DNA of 7,266 nt from Erysipelotrichaceae bacterium (GTDB taxonomy: Bacteria; Bacillota_I; Bacilli_A; Erysipelotrichales; Coprobacillaceae), in assembly GCA_021200395.1 (NCBI GenBank), contig JAJQGQ010000096.1, positions 1 through 7,266 of the forward strand. Direction: 5' to 3'. The stretch's first letter is position 1. Every line of letters begins with the position of its first letter. The translations under genes and the position numbers were made by a program. Positions 1 through 6,852 of this stretch are shown here, one piece after another. A model generated the notes under the pieces. The model made no database searches. It was not told where the DNA came from and saw only the letters and a list, made by a program, of their open reading frames with translations.

Positions 1-3000
1 TGATGATACTGGTACTAATATCACATGGACAGTAAGTCTGGATGCAGGAGAGACATTACAAGCTGTATTCAAGGTAACAGTCAATGAAGGAACAGAAGGA
101 AGCTCAATTGTTAACGAAGCAACAGTAGTTGCAAATGGTTATGAAATCAAGACCAATACAACCACAAGTGATGTGCCAGAAGATCCAATTAAAGATGTTG
201 TGGATGAAAGTGGAACGAGCGTTGATGGAAACAAAGTAGCAGTTGGAGATGTATTAACATATACAATTGACTATACAAACACATCAGATGAAACTGAAGA
301 AGTCATTATTACTGATACAGTTCCGACAGGAACAACGTATGTAGCTGACAGTGCGAAGGTATATGTAGAAGGAAATGAAGTAACAACTGATGGAGCTGTT
401 AAGGTAGCAGATGGAGCAATCACATGGACAGTAAGTCTTGAAGCAGGAGAATCAGTTCAGGCTGTATTCAAAGTTACTGTTACTGAAGAAACATCAGTTG
501 TTAATCAAGCAACAGTTGTTGCAAATGGTTATGAAATCAAGACCAATACAACCACAAGTGATGTGCCAGAAGATCCAATTAAAGATGTTGTGGATGAAAG
601 TGGAACGAGCGTTGATGGAAACAAAGTAGCAGTTGGAGATGTATTAACATATACAATTGACTATACAAACACATCAGATGAAACTGAAGAAGTAGTCATT
701 ACAGATGCAGTACCAGAAGGAACAGGTTATGTATCAAATAGTGCAAGTGCAACAATAACAGATGTAAATGGTGATGAAGTTGATAAGAATGTTACGATTG
801 ATGATACTGGTACTAATATCACATGGACAGTAAGTCTGGATGCAGGAGAGACAGTACAAGCTGTATTCAAGGTAACAGTCAATGAAGGAACAGAAGGAGA
901 CTCAATTGTTAACGAAGCAACAGTAGTTGCAAACGATTATGAAATAAAGACAAATACAGTTACAAATGATGTACCAGGAGATCCAGTCAAGGATGTTGTA
1001 GATGAAAGTGGAACAAGCATTGCTGGAGACAAGGTAGCAGTTGGAGATGTATTAACATATACAATTGATTACACAAATACATCAGATGAAACTGAAGAAG
1101 TAGTCATTACAGATGCAGTACCAGCAGGAACAGCATATGTAGCAAATAGTGCAAGTGCAACGGTAACAGATGTAAATGGTGATGAAATTGATAAGACTGT
1201 TACAATTAATGATAATGGTGCTAATATCACATGGACAGCAAGTCTTGATGCAGGAGAATCAGTTCAGGCTGTGTTTAAAGTATCAGTAGAAGAGTCAGCA
1301 ATTAATACAACAATTGAAAATCAGGCTTCTTTGAAGATTGATAATAGTTATACTATCAATACAAATACTACAGAAAATCCTGAAGATTCATTAATAGATA
1401 TTTCAGGAACGAAATATTGGATTGATAATGACAATGATGATGGATTACGTCCTAACAGTATTACTGTTGGATTGTATAAAGTTGTTAATGGTGATGAAGA
1501 ATTATTAAAAACGACAACTACTGATAGTAATGATAACTATTCATTTACTGATTTACCAAAATATAATGATTCAAATGAAGAGATTGAATATGTTGTTAGA
1601 GAATTAGACGATGATACTTCTGTTGATGATGGTCAAATAATTGAATATGATGGCATTACATATATTGTTCATTATGATGAAAATTCATATGATATAACAA
1701 ATATTCTTACTAAAGATATAGTTGTAGTTAAGGATTGGAATATTGATGAAGAAGCTACAATTAATGCACCTGATAGTATAAATGTTAAATTAACAAGTGA
1801 TGATACAGAAATTACTGCACAACTTACAAAAGAAAAGCAGTATACTTATACATTTGAAGATTTACCAGTATATAATAGTGATGGTTCATTAATTGAATAC
1901 ACAATTAATGAATATGATAGTAATCAATCATATAATGACGGTGATCTTTATCCTGTAACATTAGATGATAATTCTACAGCTGTTTTCTTAGTTAGATATG
2001 ATTCACAAGATGATGGCATTGATACCTATGTAACAATTACGAATACTTATCCAGTATATACATTAGAATTTAGTGGAACTAAAACGTTAGATAATGCTAA
2101 ACCTGGTGAAAATGACTATTCTTTCGTTGTTAAAGAAGGAGAAGAAACTATTACTACTGGATATAGTGATGAAGAAGGAAATATTTCATTTGCAATTAAC
2201 TATACAGTTGCTGATCTAGGTGAACATATTTACACAATAACAGAAGCTATAGGTGATGATAAGAGCATCAATTATGATACTACTGATAGAACAATTGTTG
2301 TTAATGTAACGTATGTTGATGGTGTATTATCAGCAGTAATAGATAGCACAGAAAGTGATGAAATTACATTCAACAATACTTCTAAAACGACAACTGCTGA
2401 TATTGAAGCTAAGAAAGTTCTTGAAAATAAAGATCTTACTGAGGAGTTCTCATTCACATTAAAAGATAGTGTTGGCAATGAAATTGAAACTGTAAGTAAT
2501 GATGAAGAAGGTTCTATTAAATTTACAACATTAGAGAATTTGAAAGTTGGCGAATATAACTATACTATTACTGAGAATATTCCTGATGGTGTTGATGATA
2601 ATAATACACTTAACGGTATTCAATATGATTCAACAACTTGGAATGTGAAAGTAATTGTAAGCGTAGATGAAACAACTAATACGCTTGTATCTAAAGTAAC
2701 TTATGCTAAAGGAAATGGTGAATATAGTGATTCACTTGCTACATTTACAAATACATATTCTAGTAGTCCTACTTATGATACTATAACAGCTACTAAGACT
2801 CTTAATGGCAAAGAACTTACAGAAGGTGCATTTACATTTAAGATTACAGAATCTGTTGGTGCACCACTTCCTGAAGGCTATGATTCTACTAATGGTATAA
2901 CAAATGATATTAATGGTAGTATCGTATTTGGTAAAATCACATTTGAATCAAAAGGTACTTATGTTTATGAGATTAGTGAAGTGAATGCAAATCAAACTGG

Positions 3001-4825
3001 TTATAGTTATGATGATAGTACATATGTAGTTACTTATGTTGTTGAAGATGATGGTAATGGTTCTTTAGGAATTACAAGTAAAATTATTACTTTGAATGGT
3101 AAAGAAGTGGATAGTATTGCTTTTGAAAACAGTTATCAACCTCTAGAAGTATCTACTGATACAACAATTGGTGGATTAAAAGATATTAATATTATTGATG
3201 GTACTTTTGAATTAGAAGATGGACAATTTACATTTGCTTTGACTAATGTAAATACTGGTAAAGTTGAACAAACTGTTCAAAATGATTCTGAAGGTTATTT
3301 CTCATTTGATGAAATAACATTTACTGAAGCAGGAGAATTTACATATAAAGTTACTGAAACTTCTTCTAATATTACGGGAATAAGCGATGATAGTAATTAT
3401 TATACAATAACATTTACTGTAGAAGATCAAGATGGTCAACTTGTTATTACAAAAACAATAATTACTGACGCTAATGATAAGATAGTTGATAGTTTAGGAA
3501 GTCTTAATTTCACAAATACTTATAATCCAACAGAAATTACATATAGTATTACTGGTATTAAAGTTATTTCAAATACTGACGCTTCTACTAATCGTCAAGT
3601 CAAAGCTGGAGAATTCACATTTGAAATCAATGCTGAAGGGGATTCTCCATTACCAGAAAACACAACTGTAACAAATGATGCAGACGGTAATATTTCGTTT
3701 GGTGAAATGACATTTAATCAAACAGGTACTTATACATATTATGTTAAAGAAGTTAGAGGTAATGATAGTACAATTACTTATGATGAAACTGTTTATACAA
3801 TTGTAATAACAATTACTGATGTTGATGGTTATTTAAGTGCTAGTGCTAATGTTACTAATGAAAATATTGTATTTACAAATTCATATACACCAACAGAGGT
3901 TGTTGTTGGTCCAAGTGGAAATGTCAATATAAGTGGTTCTAAGAGTTATACAGATAAAGATGGCAATGCTTTAGATATCACAGATGGTCAATTTAGTTTT
4001 GAACTTATTGATTCAAATGATGAAACTATAAGTACTGCTAAAACAAATAGTGATGGAACATTTATCTTTGATAATATGACTTATGATACAGTAGGAACAT
4101 ATAAATATACTGTTAAAGAAGTCAATAGTACTTCATATGATGGTATAACTTATGATACAACAGTTTATGATGTTATAGTTAATGTTACAGAAGATACTGA
4201 AGCCAATGCTTTAGTAGCAACGGTTACTTATATGTTGGATGGAGAAAATGTCAAATCAATGTCATTTGTCAATAGCTATTCTGCAACACCTGCAATTATT
4301 CATCTTGTAGGAACTAAGATCTATACTGGAGCTACATTAAATGAAGGTCAATTTACTTATCAATTATTAGATTCAGATAATAATGTTATCATTACTGCAA
4401 CAAACGATGCTGATGGTACAATTGATTTTGGTACATTAACATATGAAACAATTGGTACTTATACATATACTATTAGTGAAGTAAACGATGAACAGGAAAA
4501 TGTTACTTATGATGATTCTGTTTATAAAGTGGAAGTTATAGTGAGTGATAATGGATTAGGTGAATTGGTTGCTCATATTTCTTATAGTGTTGATAATGAA
4601 GAAAAAGCTACTGTAATCTTTGAAAATATTTATGCTGAAATATCAGAGGAACCTACGACTCCAACGACTCCAGACGTAACTTCTGAAGAAACACCAGATA
4701 CTACAACAACAGAAACAACTGAAGTAAAAACTGATGATAATAGTAGTTATGAATTGTGGATAAGTATGATGGGATTATCTATTATAGGTTACATTTATTA
4801 TCGTAAGAAACGTTATCATGCATAA
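1..4825 (+). CDS. Giant multidomain cell-surface stalk/adhesin protein, 5' truncated by the window
   Basis: The frame is open from the first base (first whole codon at 2) to a TAA at 4823-4825, giving 1607 visible residues. The true start and any signal peptide lie upstream. The GTG at 173 is an internal Val codon inside a repeat, not a start. Domains in order: a partial and three complete DUF11-like repeats (residues 1-458), two CnaB-like beta-sandwich domains (about 464-684), seven FctA/Spy0128-like pilin domains (about 685-1546), a Thr/Pro/Glu-rich linker (about 1547-1574), a VKTDD sorting-like motif, one hydrophobic segment and the basic end RKKRYHA. Such domains in Gram-positive surface proteins usually form stiff, protease-resistant stalks stabilised by Lys-Asn isopeptide bonds, displayed on the wall by sortase. 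The protein is very acidic and Thr-rich, and I saw no Cys. A role in adhesion is inferred; the ligand-binding N-terminus, if present, is not visible. It is probably its own transcription unit, as a hairpin and a new promoter follow. Confidence 0.9.
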   Translation, partial: DDTGTNITWTVSLDAGETLQAVFKVTVNEGTEGSSIVNEATVVANGYEIKTNTTTSDVPEDPIKDVVDESGTSVDGNKVAVGDVLTYTIDYTNTSDETEEVIITDTVPTGTTYVADSAKVYVEGNEVTTDGAVKVADGAITWTVSLEAGESVQAVFKVTVTEETSVVNQATVVANGYEIKTNTTTSDVPEDPIKDVVDESGTSVDGNKVAVGDVLTYTIDYTNTSDETEEVVITDAVPEGTGYVSNSASATITDVNGDEVDKNVTIDDTGTNITWTVSLDAGETVQAVFKVTVNEGTEGDSIVNEATVVANDYEIKTNTVTNDVPGDPVKDVVDESGTSIAGDKVAVGDVLTYTIDYTNTSDETEEVVITDAVPAGTAYVANSASATVTDVNGDEIDKTVTINDNGANITWTASLDAGESVQAVFKVSVEESAINTTIENQASLKIDNSYTINTNTTENPEDSLIDISGTKYWIDNDNDDGLRPNSITVGLYKVVNGDEELLKTTTTDSNDNYSFTDLPKYNDSNEEIEYVVRELDDDTSVDDGQIIEYDGITYIVHYDENSYDITNILTKDIVVVKDWNIDEEATINAPDSINVKLTSDDTEITAQLTKEKQYTYTFEDLPVYNSDGSLIEYTINEYDSNQSYNDGDLYPVTLDDNSTAVFLVRYDSQDDGIDTYVTITNTYPVYTLEFSGTKTLDNAKPGENDYSFVVKEGEETITTGYSDEEGNISFAINYTVADLGEHIYTITEAIGDDKSINYDTTDRTIVVNVTYVDGVLSAVIDSTESDEITFNNTSKTTTADIEAKKVLENKDLTEEFSFTLKDSVGNEIETVSNDEEGSIKFTTLENLKVGEYNYTITENIPDGVDDNNTLNGIQYDSTTWNVKVIVSVDETTNTLVSKVTYAKGNGEYSDSLATFTNTYSSSPTYDTITATKTLNGKELTEGAFTFKITESVGAPLPEGYDSTNGITNDINGSIVFGKITFESKGTYVYEISEVNANQTGYSYDDSTYVVTYVVEDDGNGSLGITSKIITLNGKEVDSIAFENSYQPLEVSTDTTIGGLKDINIIDGTFELEDGQFTFALTNVNTGKVEQTVQNDSEGYFSFDEITFTEAGEFTYKVTETSSNITGISDDSNYYTITFTVEDQDGQLVITKTIITDANDKIVDSLGSLNFTNTYNPTEITYSITGIKVISNTDASTNRQVKAGEFTFEINAEGDSPLPENTTVTNDADGNISFGEMTFNQTGTYTYYVKEVRGNDSTITYDETVYTIVITITDVDGYLSASANVTNENIVFTNSYTPTEVVVGPSGNVNISGSKSYTDKDGNALDITDGQFSFELIDSNDETISTAKTNSDGTFIFDNMTYDTVGTYKYTVKEVNSTSYDGITYDTTVYDVIVNVTEDTEANALVATVTYMLDGENVKSMSFVNSYSATPAIIHLVGTKIYTGATLNEGQFTYQLLDSDNNVIITATNDADGTIDFGTLTYETIGTYTYTISEVNDEQENVTYDDSVYKVEVIVSDNGLGELVAHISYSVDNEEKATVIFENIYAEISEEPTTPTTPDVTSEETPDTTTTETTEVKTDDNSSYELWISMMGLSIIGYIYYRKKRYHA
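128..303 (+). repeat. 176-bp perfect direct repeat, copy 1
   Basis: Compared base by base, this block is identical to 518-693 (offset 390 bp). It spans the end of one DUF11-like unit and the first third of the next. Identity breaks at 127/517 and at 304/694. Silent sites are also identical, which points to recent duplication or conversion rather than selection on protein sequence alone. Confidence 0.9.
518..693 (+). repeat. 176-bp perfect direct repeat, copy 2
   Basis: Second copy of the block at 128-303, in the same frame and orientation within the surface gene. The pair could support recombination that deletes or duplicates exactly one 390-bp (130-residue) unit without breaking the frame. 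Confidence 0.9.
1391..2053 (+). other. Two CnaB-type domains within the surface protein
   Basis: CnaB-1 spans about 1391-1711 and CnaB-2 about 1712-2053. Both show the CnaB layout: a first strand with Lys (GTKYW; VVVKDW), a central L-x-x-Y motif region (FTDLPKYND; FEDLPVYNSD), a Glu strand (YVVREL; YTINEY) and a closing Asn strand (YDITN; VTITNTYP). The Lys-Glu-Asn set is that needed for a spontaneous intramolecular Lys-Asn isopeptide bond in this family. Bond formation is inferred. These domains link the repetitive N-terminal array to the FctA-like array and typically act as stalk units rather than ligand binders. Confidence 0.8.
2054..4639 (+). other. Seven tandem FctA/Spy0128-like pilin isopeptide domains
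   Basis: By the recurring closing motif F-[TEVN]-N-[TSI], the domains fall at about 2054-2386, 2387-2770, 2771-3142, 3143-3529, 3530-3892, 3893-4285 and 4286-4639. Each has an early Lys (GTKTL, AKKVL, ATKTL, GGLKD, GIKVI, GSKSY, GTKIY), a [FY]-x-[FY] strand near a G-x-F, E-F-S-F or D-Y-S-F motif, the G-x-[IF]-x-F turn, a G-[TE]-[YFH]-x-Y-x-[IV]-x-E strand with Glu, and the closing Asn. That matches the streptococcal pilin isopeptide domain family (Spy0128/FctA). Lys, Glu and Asn can be aligned by eye in all seven. Unlike the DUF11 units, these copies are well diverged in DNA and protein, so the array is older. Domain 1 departs most at its end (FNNTSK lacks the usual Tyr). Confidence 0.82.
4640..4822 (+). 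other. Linker plus C-terminal sorting-like anchor with non-canonical VKTDD
   Basis: After the last domain come about 28 residues rich in Thr, Glu and Pro (4640-4723), which would span the wall. Then VKTDD (4724-4738), NSSYE, a hydrophobic stretch of about 16 residues (4754-4801) and RKKRYHA. The order motif, membrane segment, positive tail is that of a sortase signal. LPxTG is absent: the aligned pentapeptide has Val for Leu, Lys for Pro and Asp for Gly. It may be a variant motif for a dedicated sortase, or simply a C-terminal membrane anchor. Confidence 0.65.
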
Positions 4826-4841
4826 TTCTATGAATTATATA

Positions 4842-4865
4842 AGAGGCACCTTTATTGGTGCCTCT
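4842..4865 (+). terminator. Hairpin after the surface protein gene, probable terminator
   Basis: AGAGGCACC (4842-4850) and GGTGCCTCT (4857-4865) form a perfect 9-bp stem with a 6-base loop, starting 16 bases after the stop codon. The downstream tract (AAACTTTC) is not a clean U-run, so termination strength is uncertain. Position and stem quality still favour a terminator separating this gene from the argS unit. Confidence 0.62.
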
Positions 4866-4904
4866 AAACTTTCATTATATTGAAGTAAGTGATTTAAAAA
4901 ATAG

Positions 4905-4933
4905 TTGACAAATAAAAGGTATCACTGTATGAT
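4905..4933 (+). promoter_or_regulatory. Sigma-A-type promoter for the argS T-box leader
   Basis: TTGACA at 4905-4910 matches the -35 consensus exactly. A 17-bp spacer leads to TATGAT at 4928-4933 (one mismatch to TATAAT). An A-run at 4896-4901 lies just upstream. Transcription would begin near 4939-4941, immediately before the T-box leader. Confidence 0.85.
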
Positions 4934-4939
4934 AAACAA

Positions 4940-5161
4940 GAATAAATAAATCGTTGATCAGGAGAGTTGTTTATAGGAGCGTTTAGCGAGGTATTAGTTG
5001 GTGAAAGAATACTACGAAGACATAAATGATACGCACCTGGGAGTGTCCATTGGAAATAAGTATAATGGAACGTTACCTGCGTTAAAGGATTGAGTGGTTA
5101 TAAGTAACAACTAGAGTGGTACCGCGTTTATATGACGTCTCTAATATAGAGGCGTTTTTTT
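4940..5161 (+). ncRNA. T-box riboswitch leader of argS (tRNA-Arg responsive)
   Basis: The core AGAGTGGTACCGCG (5113-5126) matches the conserved T-box sequence. UGGU (5117-5120) would pair with the tRNA acceptor end, implying discriminator A. Stem I can be built by eye: CAGG 4959-4962 with CCTG 5036-5039, then TTTAT 4970-4974 with ATAAA 5022-5026, and a tip helix GTATT 4991-4995 with AATAC 5008-5012. The internal loop between the first two helices has TGATACGCA on its 3' side, placing CGC (5032-5034) followed by A as the probable Arg specifier. TCCATT 5046-5051 with AATGGA 5064-5069 gives a further stem. The antiterminator pairs TAGAG 5112-5116 with CTCTA 5139-5143 and GCG 5124-5126 with CGT 5136-5138. 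Uncharged tRNA-Arg should stabilise it and allow argS transcription. Confidence 0.93.
5135..5161 (+). terminator. T-box regulated intrinsic terminator
   Basis: ACGTCTCTA (5135-5143) pairs with TAGAGGCGT (5147-5155, one G-U pair) around a 3-base loop, followed by a T-run through 5161. Its 5' arm includes the bases that the antiterminator uses (5136-5143), so the two structures exclude each other. It stops transcription about 20 bases before the argS start when tRNA-Arg is charged. Confidence 0.9.
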
Positions 5162-5170
5162 ATTCAAATG

Positions 5171-5177
5171 AAGGAGG
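5171..5177 (+). promoter_or_regulatory. argS ribosome-binding site
   Basis: AAGGAGG lies 4 bases before the ATG at 5182 and decides that start. An in-frame GTG at 5116 would read through the T-box core and the terminator hairpin and has no comparable site, so it is not the start. Confidence 0.9.
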
Positions 5178-5181
5178 AAGT

Positions 5182-6843
5182 ATGGCTGTTAATAAGGTTG
5201 AATATGCTTTAAAGAAAGTATTAAAAGATGCAATCATAGATTTAGGTTTTGTAGAAGATTATGATATTGATAAAATAGTAATAGAAATACCAAAGGATAA
5301 GAGTCATGGTGATTATTCAAGTAATATTGCGATGCAACTTACAAAACTATTAAGAAGAAATCCAAGAGAAATAGCTAGTTCTATTGTAGAAAAAGTTAAT
5401 AAGGATGAAGGTAATATTGATCATATTGAAATTGCTGGTCCTGGGTTTATTAATTTGTTTTTAAGAAAAGATGCTATGACTTCTATTATTAGTGAAGTTT
5501 TGAAAGAAAAAGATCATTTTGGTAAAACTGATTTTGGTAAAGGTATCAAATATAATATTGAATTCGTATCAGCTAATCCAACAGGTGATCTCCATTTAGG
5601 ACATGCGAGAGGAGCTGCTGTAGGCGATAGTATTTGTCGTATTATGCAAGCAGCTGGATATGATGTAACTAAGGAATATTATATTAATGATGCAGGTAAT
5701 CAGATTACAAATCTTGCTTTAAGTTTATATGCACGATATTTACAGCTATTTGATATAGATAAGGAATTACCTGAAGATGGTTATTATGGACAAGATATTA
5801 TTGATATAGCTAAAAATATTAAAGATGAATATGGTGATAAATATGTCAATGTAGAAGAAAAAGATGCGATTGCTTATTTTAGAAAAATAGGTACTGAACA
5901 TGAACTACAAAAGATAAAAGATATCTTAAAGGAATTCGGTGTTGTTCATGATGTATGGTTTAGTGAAACATCATTGTATGAAAACAATAAAATTGAACCA
6001 ACTATTCAAACATTAAAGGATGAAGGCTATACTTATGAAAAAGATGGTGCTTTATGGTTTAAATCAACTGAATTTGGGGATGATAAGGATCGTGTGTTAA
6101 TTAAAACAGATGGTAGTTATACTTATTTAACACCTGATATTGCTTATCATTTGAATAAGTTAGATAGAGGTTATGAGTATTTGGTTGATTTATTGGGGGC
6201 TGATCATCATGGTTATATTAATCGTATGAAAGCAGCTATTCAAGCTTTAGGTTATAATGCTGATCAATTGAATATAGATATTATTCAAATGGTTAGAATG
6301 ATGGAAAACGGCGAAGTTGTTAAGATGAGTAAACGTACGGGTAATGCTGTAACTATTAAGGATTTGATTGATGAAATTGGTGTTGATGCTACACGTTACT
6401 TCTTTGTATCAAAAGCTGCTAGTTCACCATTTGACTTTGATTTAGGCTTAGCTAAATCAAAATCAAATGATAATCCAGTCTACTATGCTCAATACGCTCA
6501 TGCGCGTATGTGTTCTATTGAAAGACAGGCACAAAATGTTGGTATTGAAGCAGCTGATAGTTTTGATTTATTAGTGCATCCAAAGGAAATAGAACTAACT
6601 AAGCATATTAATGAATTTAGAGATGAAATCATTGAAGCAGCTAAACAAAGAGCACCTCATAAAATCGCAAATTATATTCAAAAACTTGCACAATTGTTCC
6701 ATTCGTTTTATAATGATTGTTATGTTATAGATGAAAATAATAAAGTCTTATCAGCACAAAGATTAGCTTTAGTAGAAGCTTCTCAAATAACATTAAAAAA
6801 TGCATTAAATTTAATAGGTGTTAGTGCACCAGAAAAAATGTAG
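5182..6843 (+). CDS. argS: Arginyl-tRNA synthetase
   Basis: Class I aminoacyl-tRNA synthetase that charges tRNA-Arg with arginine using ATP, in the cytoplasm. From the ATG at 5182 it has 553 residues, close to the usual bacterial length of about 550-580. Domains: an N-terminal Arg-specific (Add-1) domain over roughly residues 1-100, a Rossmann catalytic core with FVSANPTG and the HIGH-type motif HLGH (138-141), NDAGNQI (169-175), GADHHGY (339-345) and KMSKR (381-385), then a helical DALR anticodon-binding domain from about 435 to the end. All key motifs are intact and no frameshift is seen. The frame also runs upstream to a GTG at 5116, but that segment is T-box and terminator RNA. Expression should rise when uncharged tRNA-Arg accumulates, through the leader just upstream. 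It is cotranscribed with rpoE, which begins 9 bases after its stop. Confidence 0.97.
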   Translation: MAVNKVEYALKKVLKDAIIDLGFVEDYDIDKIVIEIPKDKSHGDYSSNIAMQLTKLLRRNPREIASSIVEKVNKDEGNIDHIEIAGPGFINLFLRKDAMTSIISEVLKEKDHFGKTDFGKGIKYNIEFVSANPTGDLHLGHARGAAVGDSICRIMQAAGYDVTKEYYINDAGNQITNLALSLYARYLQLFDIDKELPEDGYYGQDIIDIAKNIKDEYGDKYVNVEEKDAIAYFRKIGTEHELQKIKDILKEFGVVHDVWFSETSLYENNKIEPTIQTLKDEGYTYEKDGALWFKSTEFGDDKDRVLIKTDGSYTYLTPDIAYHLNKLDRGYEYLVDLLGADHHGYINRMKAAIQALGYNADQLNIDIIQMVRMMENGEVVKMSKRTGNAVTIKDLIDEIGVDATRYFFVSKAASSPFDFDLGLAKSKSNDNPVYYAQYAHARMCSIERQAQNVGIEAADSFDLLVHPKEIELTKHINEFRDEIIEAAKQRAPHKIANYIQKLAQLFHSFYNDCYVIDENNKVLSAQRLALVEASQITLKNALNLIGVSAPEKM

Positions 6844-6847
6844 GAGG
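6842..6847 (+). promoter_or_regulatory. rpoE ribosome-binding site overlapping the argS stop
   Basis: AGGAGG begins at the second base of the argS TAG (6841-6843) and lies 5 bases before the ATG at 6853. The overlap lets ribosomes finishing argS feed rpoE, suggesting translational coupling. Confidence 0.88.
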
Positions 6848-6852
6848 TAAGT

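Larger units (their letters stand above)
1..1375 (+). repeat. Tandem DUF11-like surface repeats (one partial, three full)
   Basis: Units begin at the V-P-[EG]-D-P or equivalent junction: partial R1 1-172, R2 173-562 (390 bp), R3 563-970 (408 bp), R4 971-1375 (405 bp). Each full unit reads KDVVDESGTS, then AVGDVLTYTIDYTNTSDETEE, a V-P-x-G-T turn, ITWT-x-SL-x-AGE-x-VQAVFKV, and ends with an Asn-containing strand (VNEA, VNQA or ENQA) before EIKTNT or an equivalent. This is the pattern of DUF11/conserved-repeat surface domains (B_ant_repeat type) found in large Gram-positive and archaeal surface proteins. The Lys of KDVV and the late Asn are candidate isopeptide partners, but that is inference. 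Copies are close to identical at the DNA level in blocks, showing recent duplication or gene conversion. Confidence 0.82.

Noticed and set aside
173..175. GTG at 173 as the start of the large surface protein
   Set aside because: The same frame is open to the first base and encodes the end of another DUF11-like repeat, and the identical GTG recurs at 563 inside the next unit. It is an internal Val codon.
438..629. 63-codon + strand reading frame inside the repeats
   Set aside because: It lies in another frame of the repeat array, is rich in Lys/Gln from repeat codons read out of phase, and has no convincing ribosome-binding site.
1..1375. Repeats as a CRISPR array or a mobile element
   Set aside because: The units are about 390-408 bp, coding and in frame throughout, with no short palindromic repeats, spacers or transposase.
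2272..2478. 68-codon minus-strand reading frame
   Set aside because: It is antisense to the intact FctA-like domains, with no ribosome-binding site or recognisable domain, and is explained as a shadow of the biased + strand codons.
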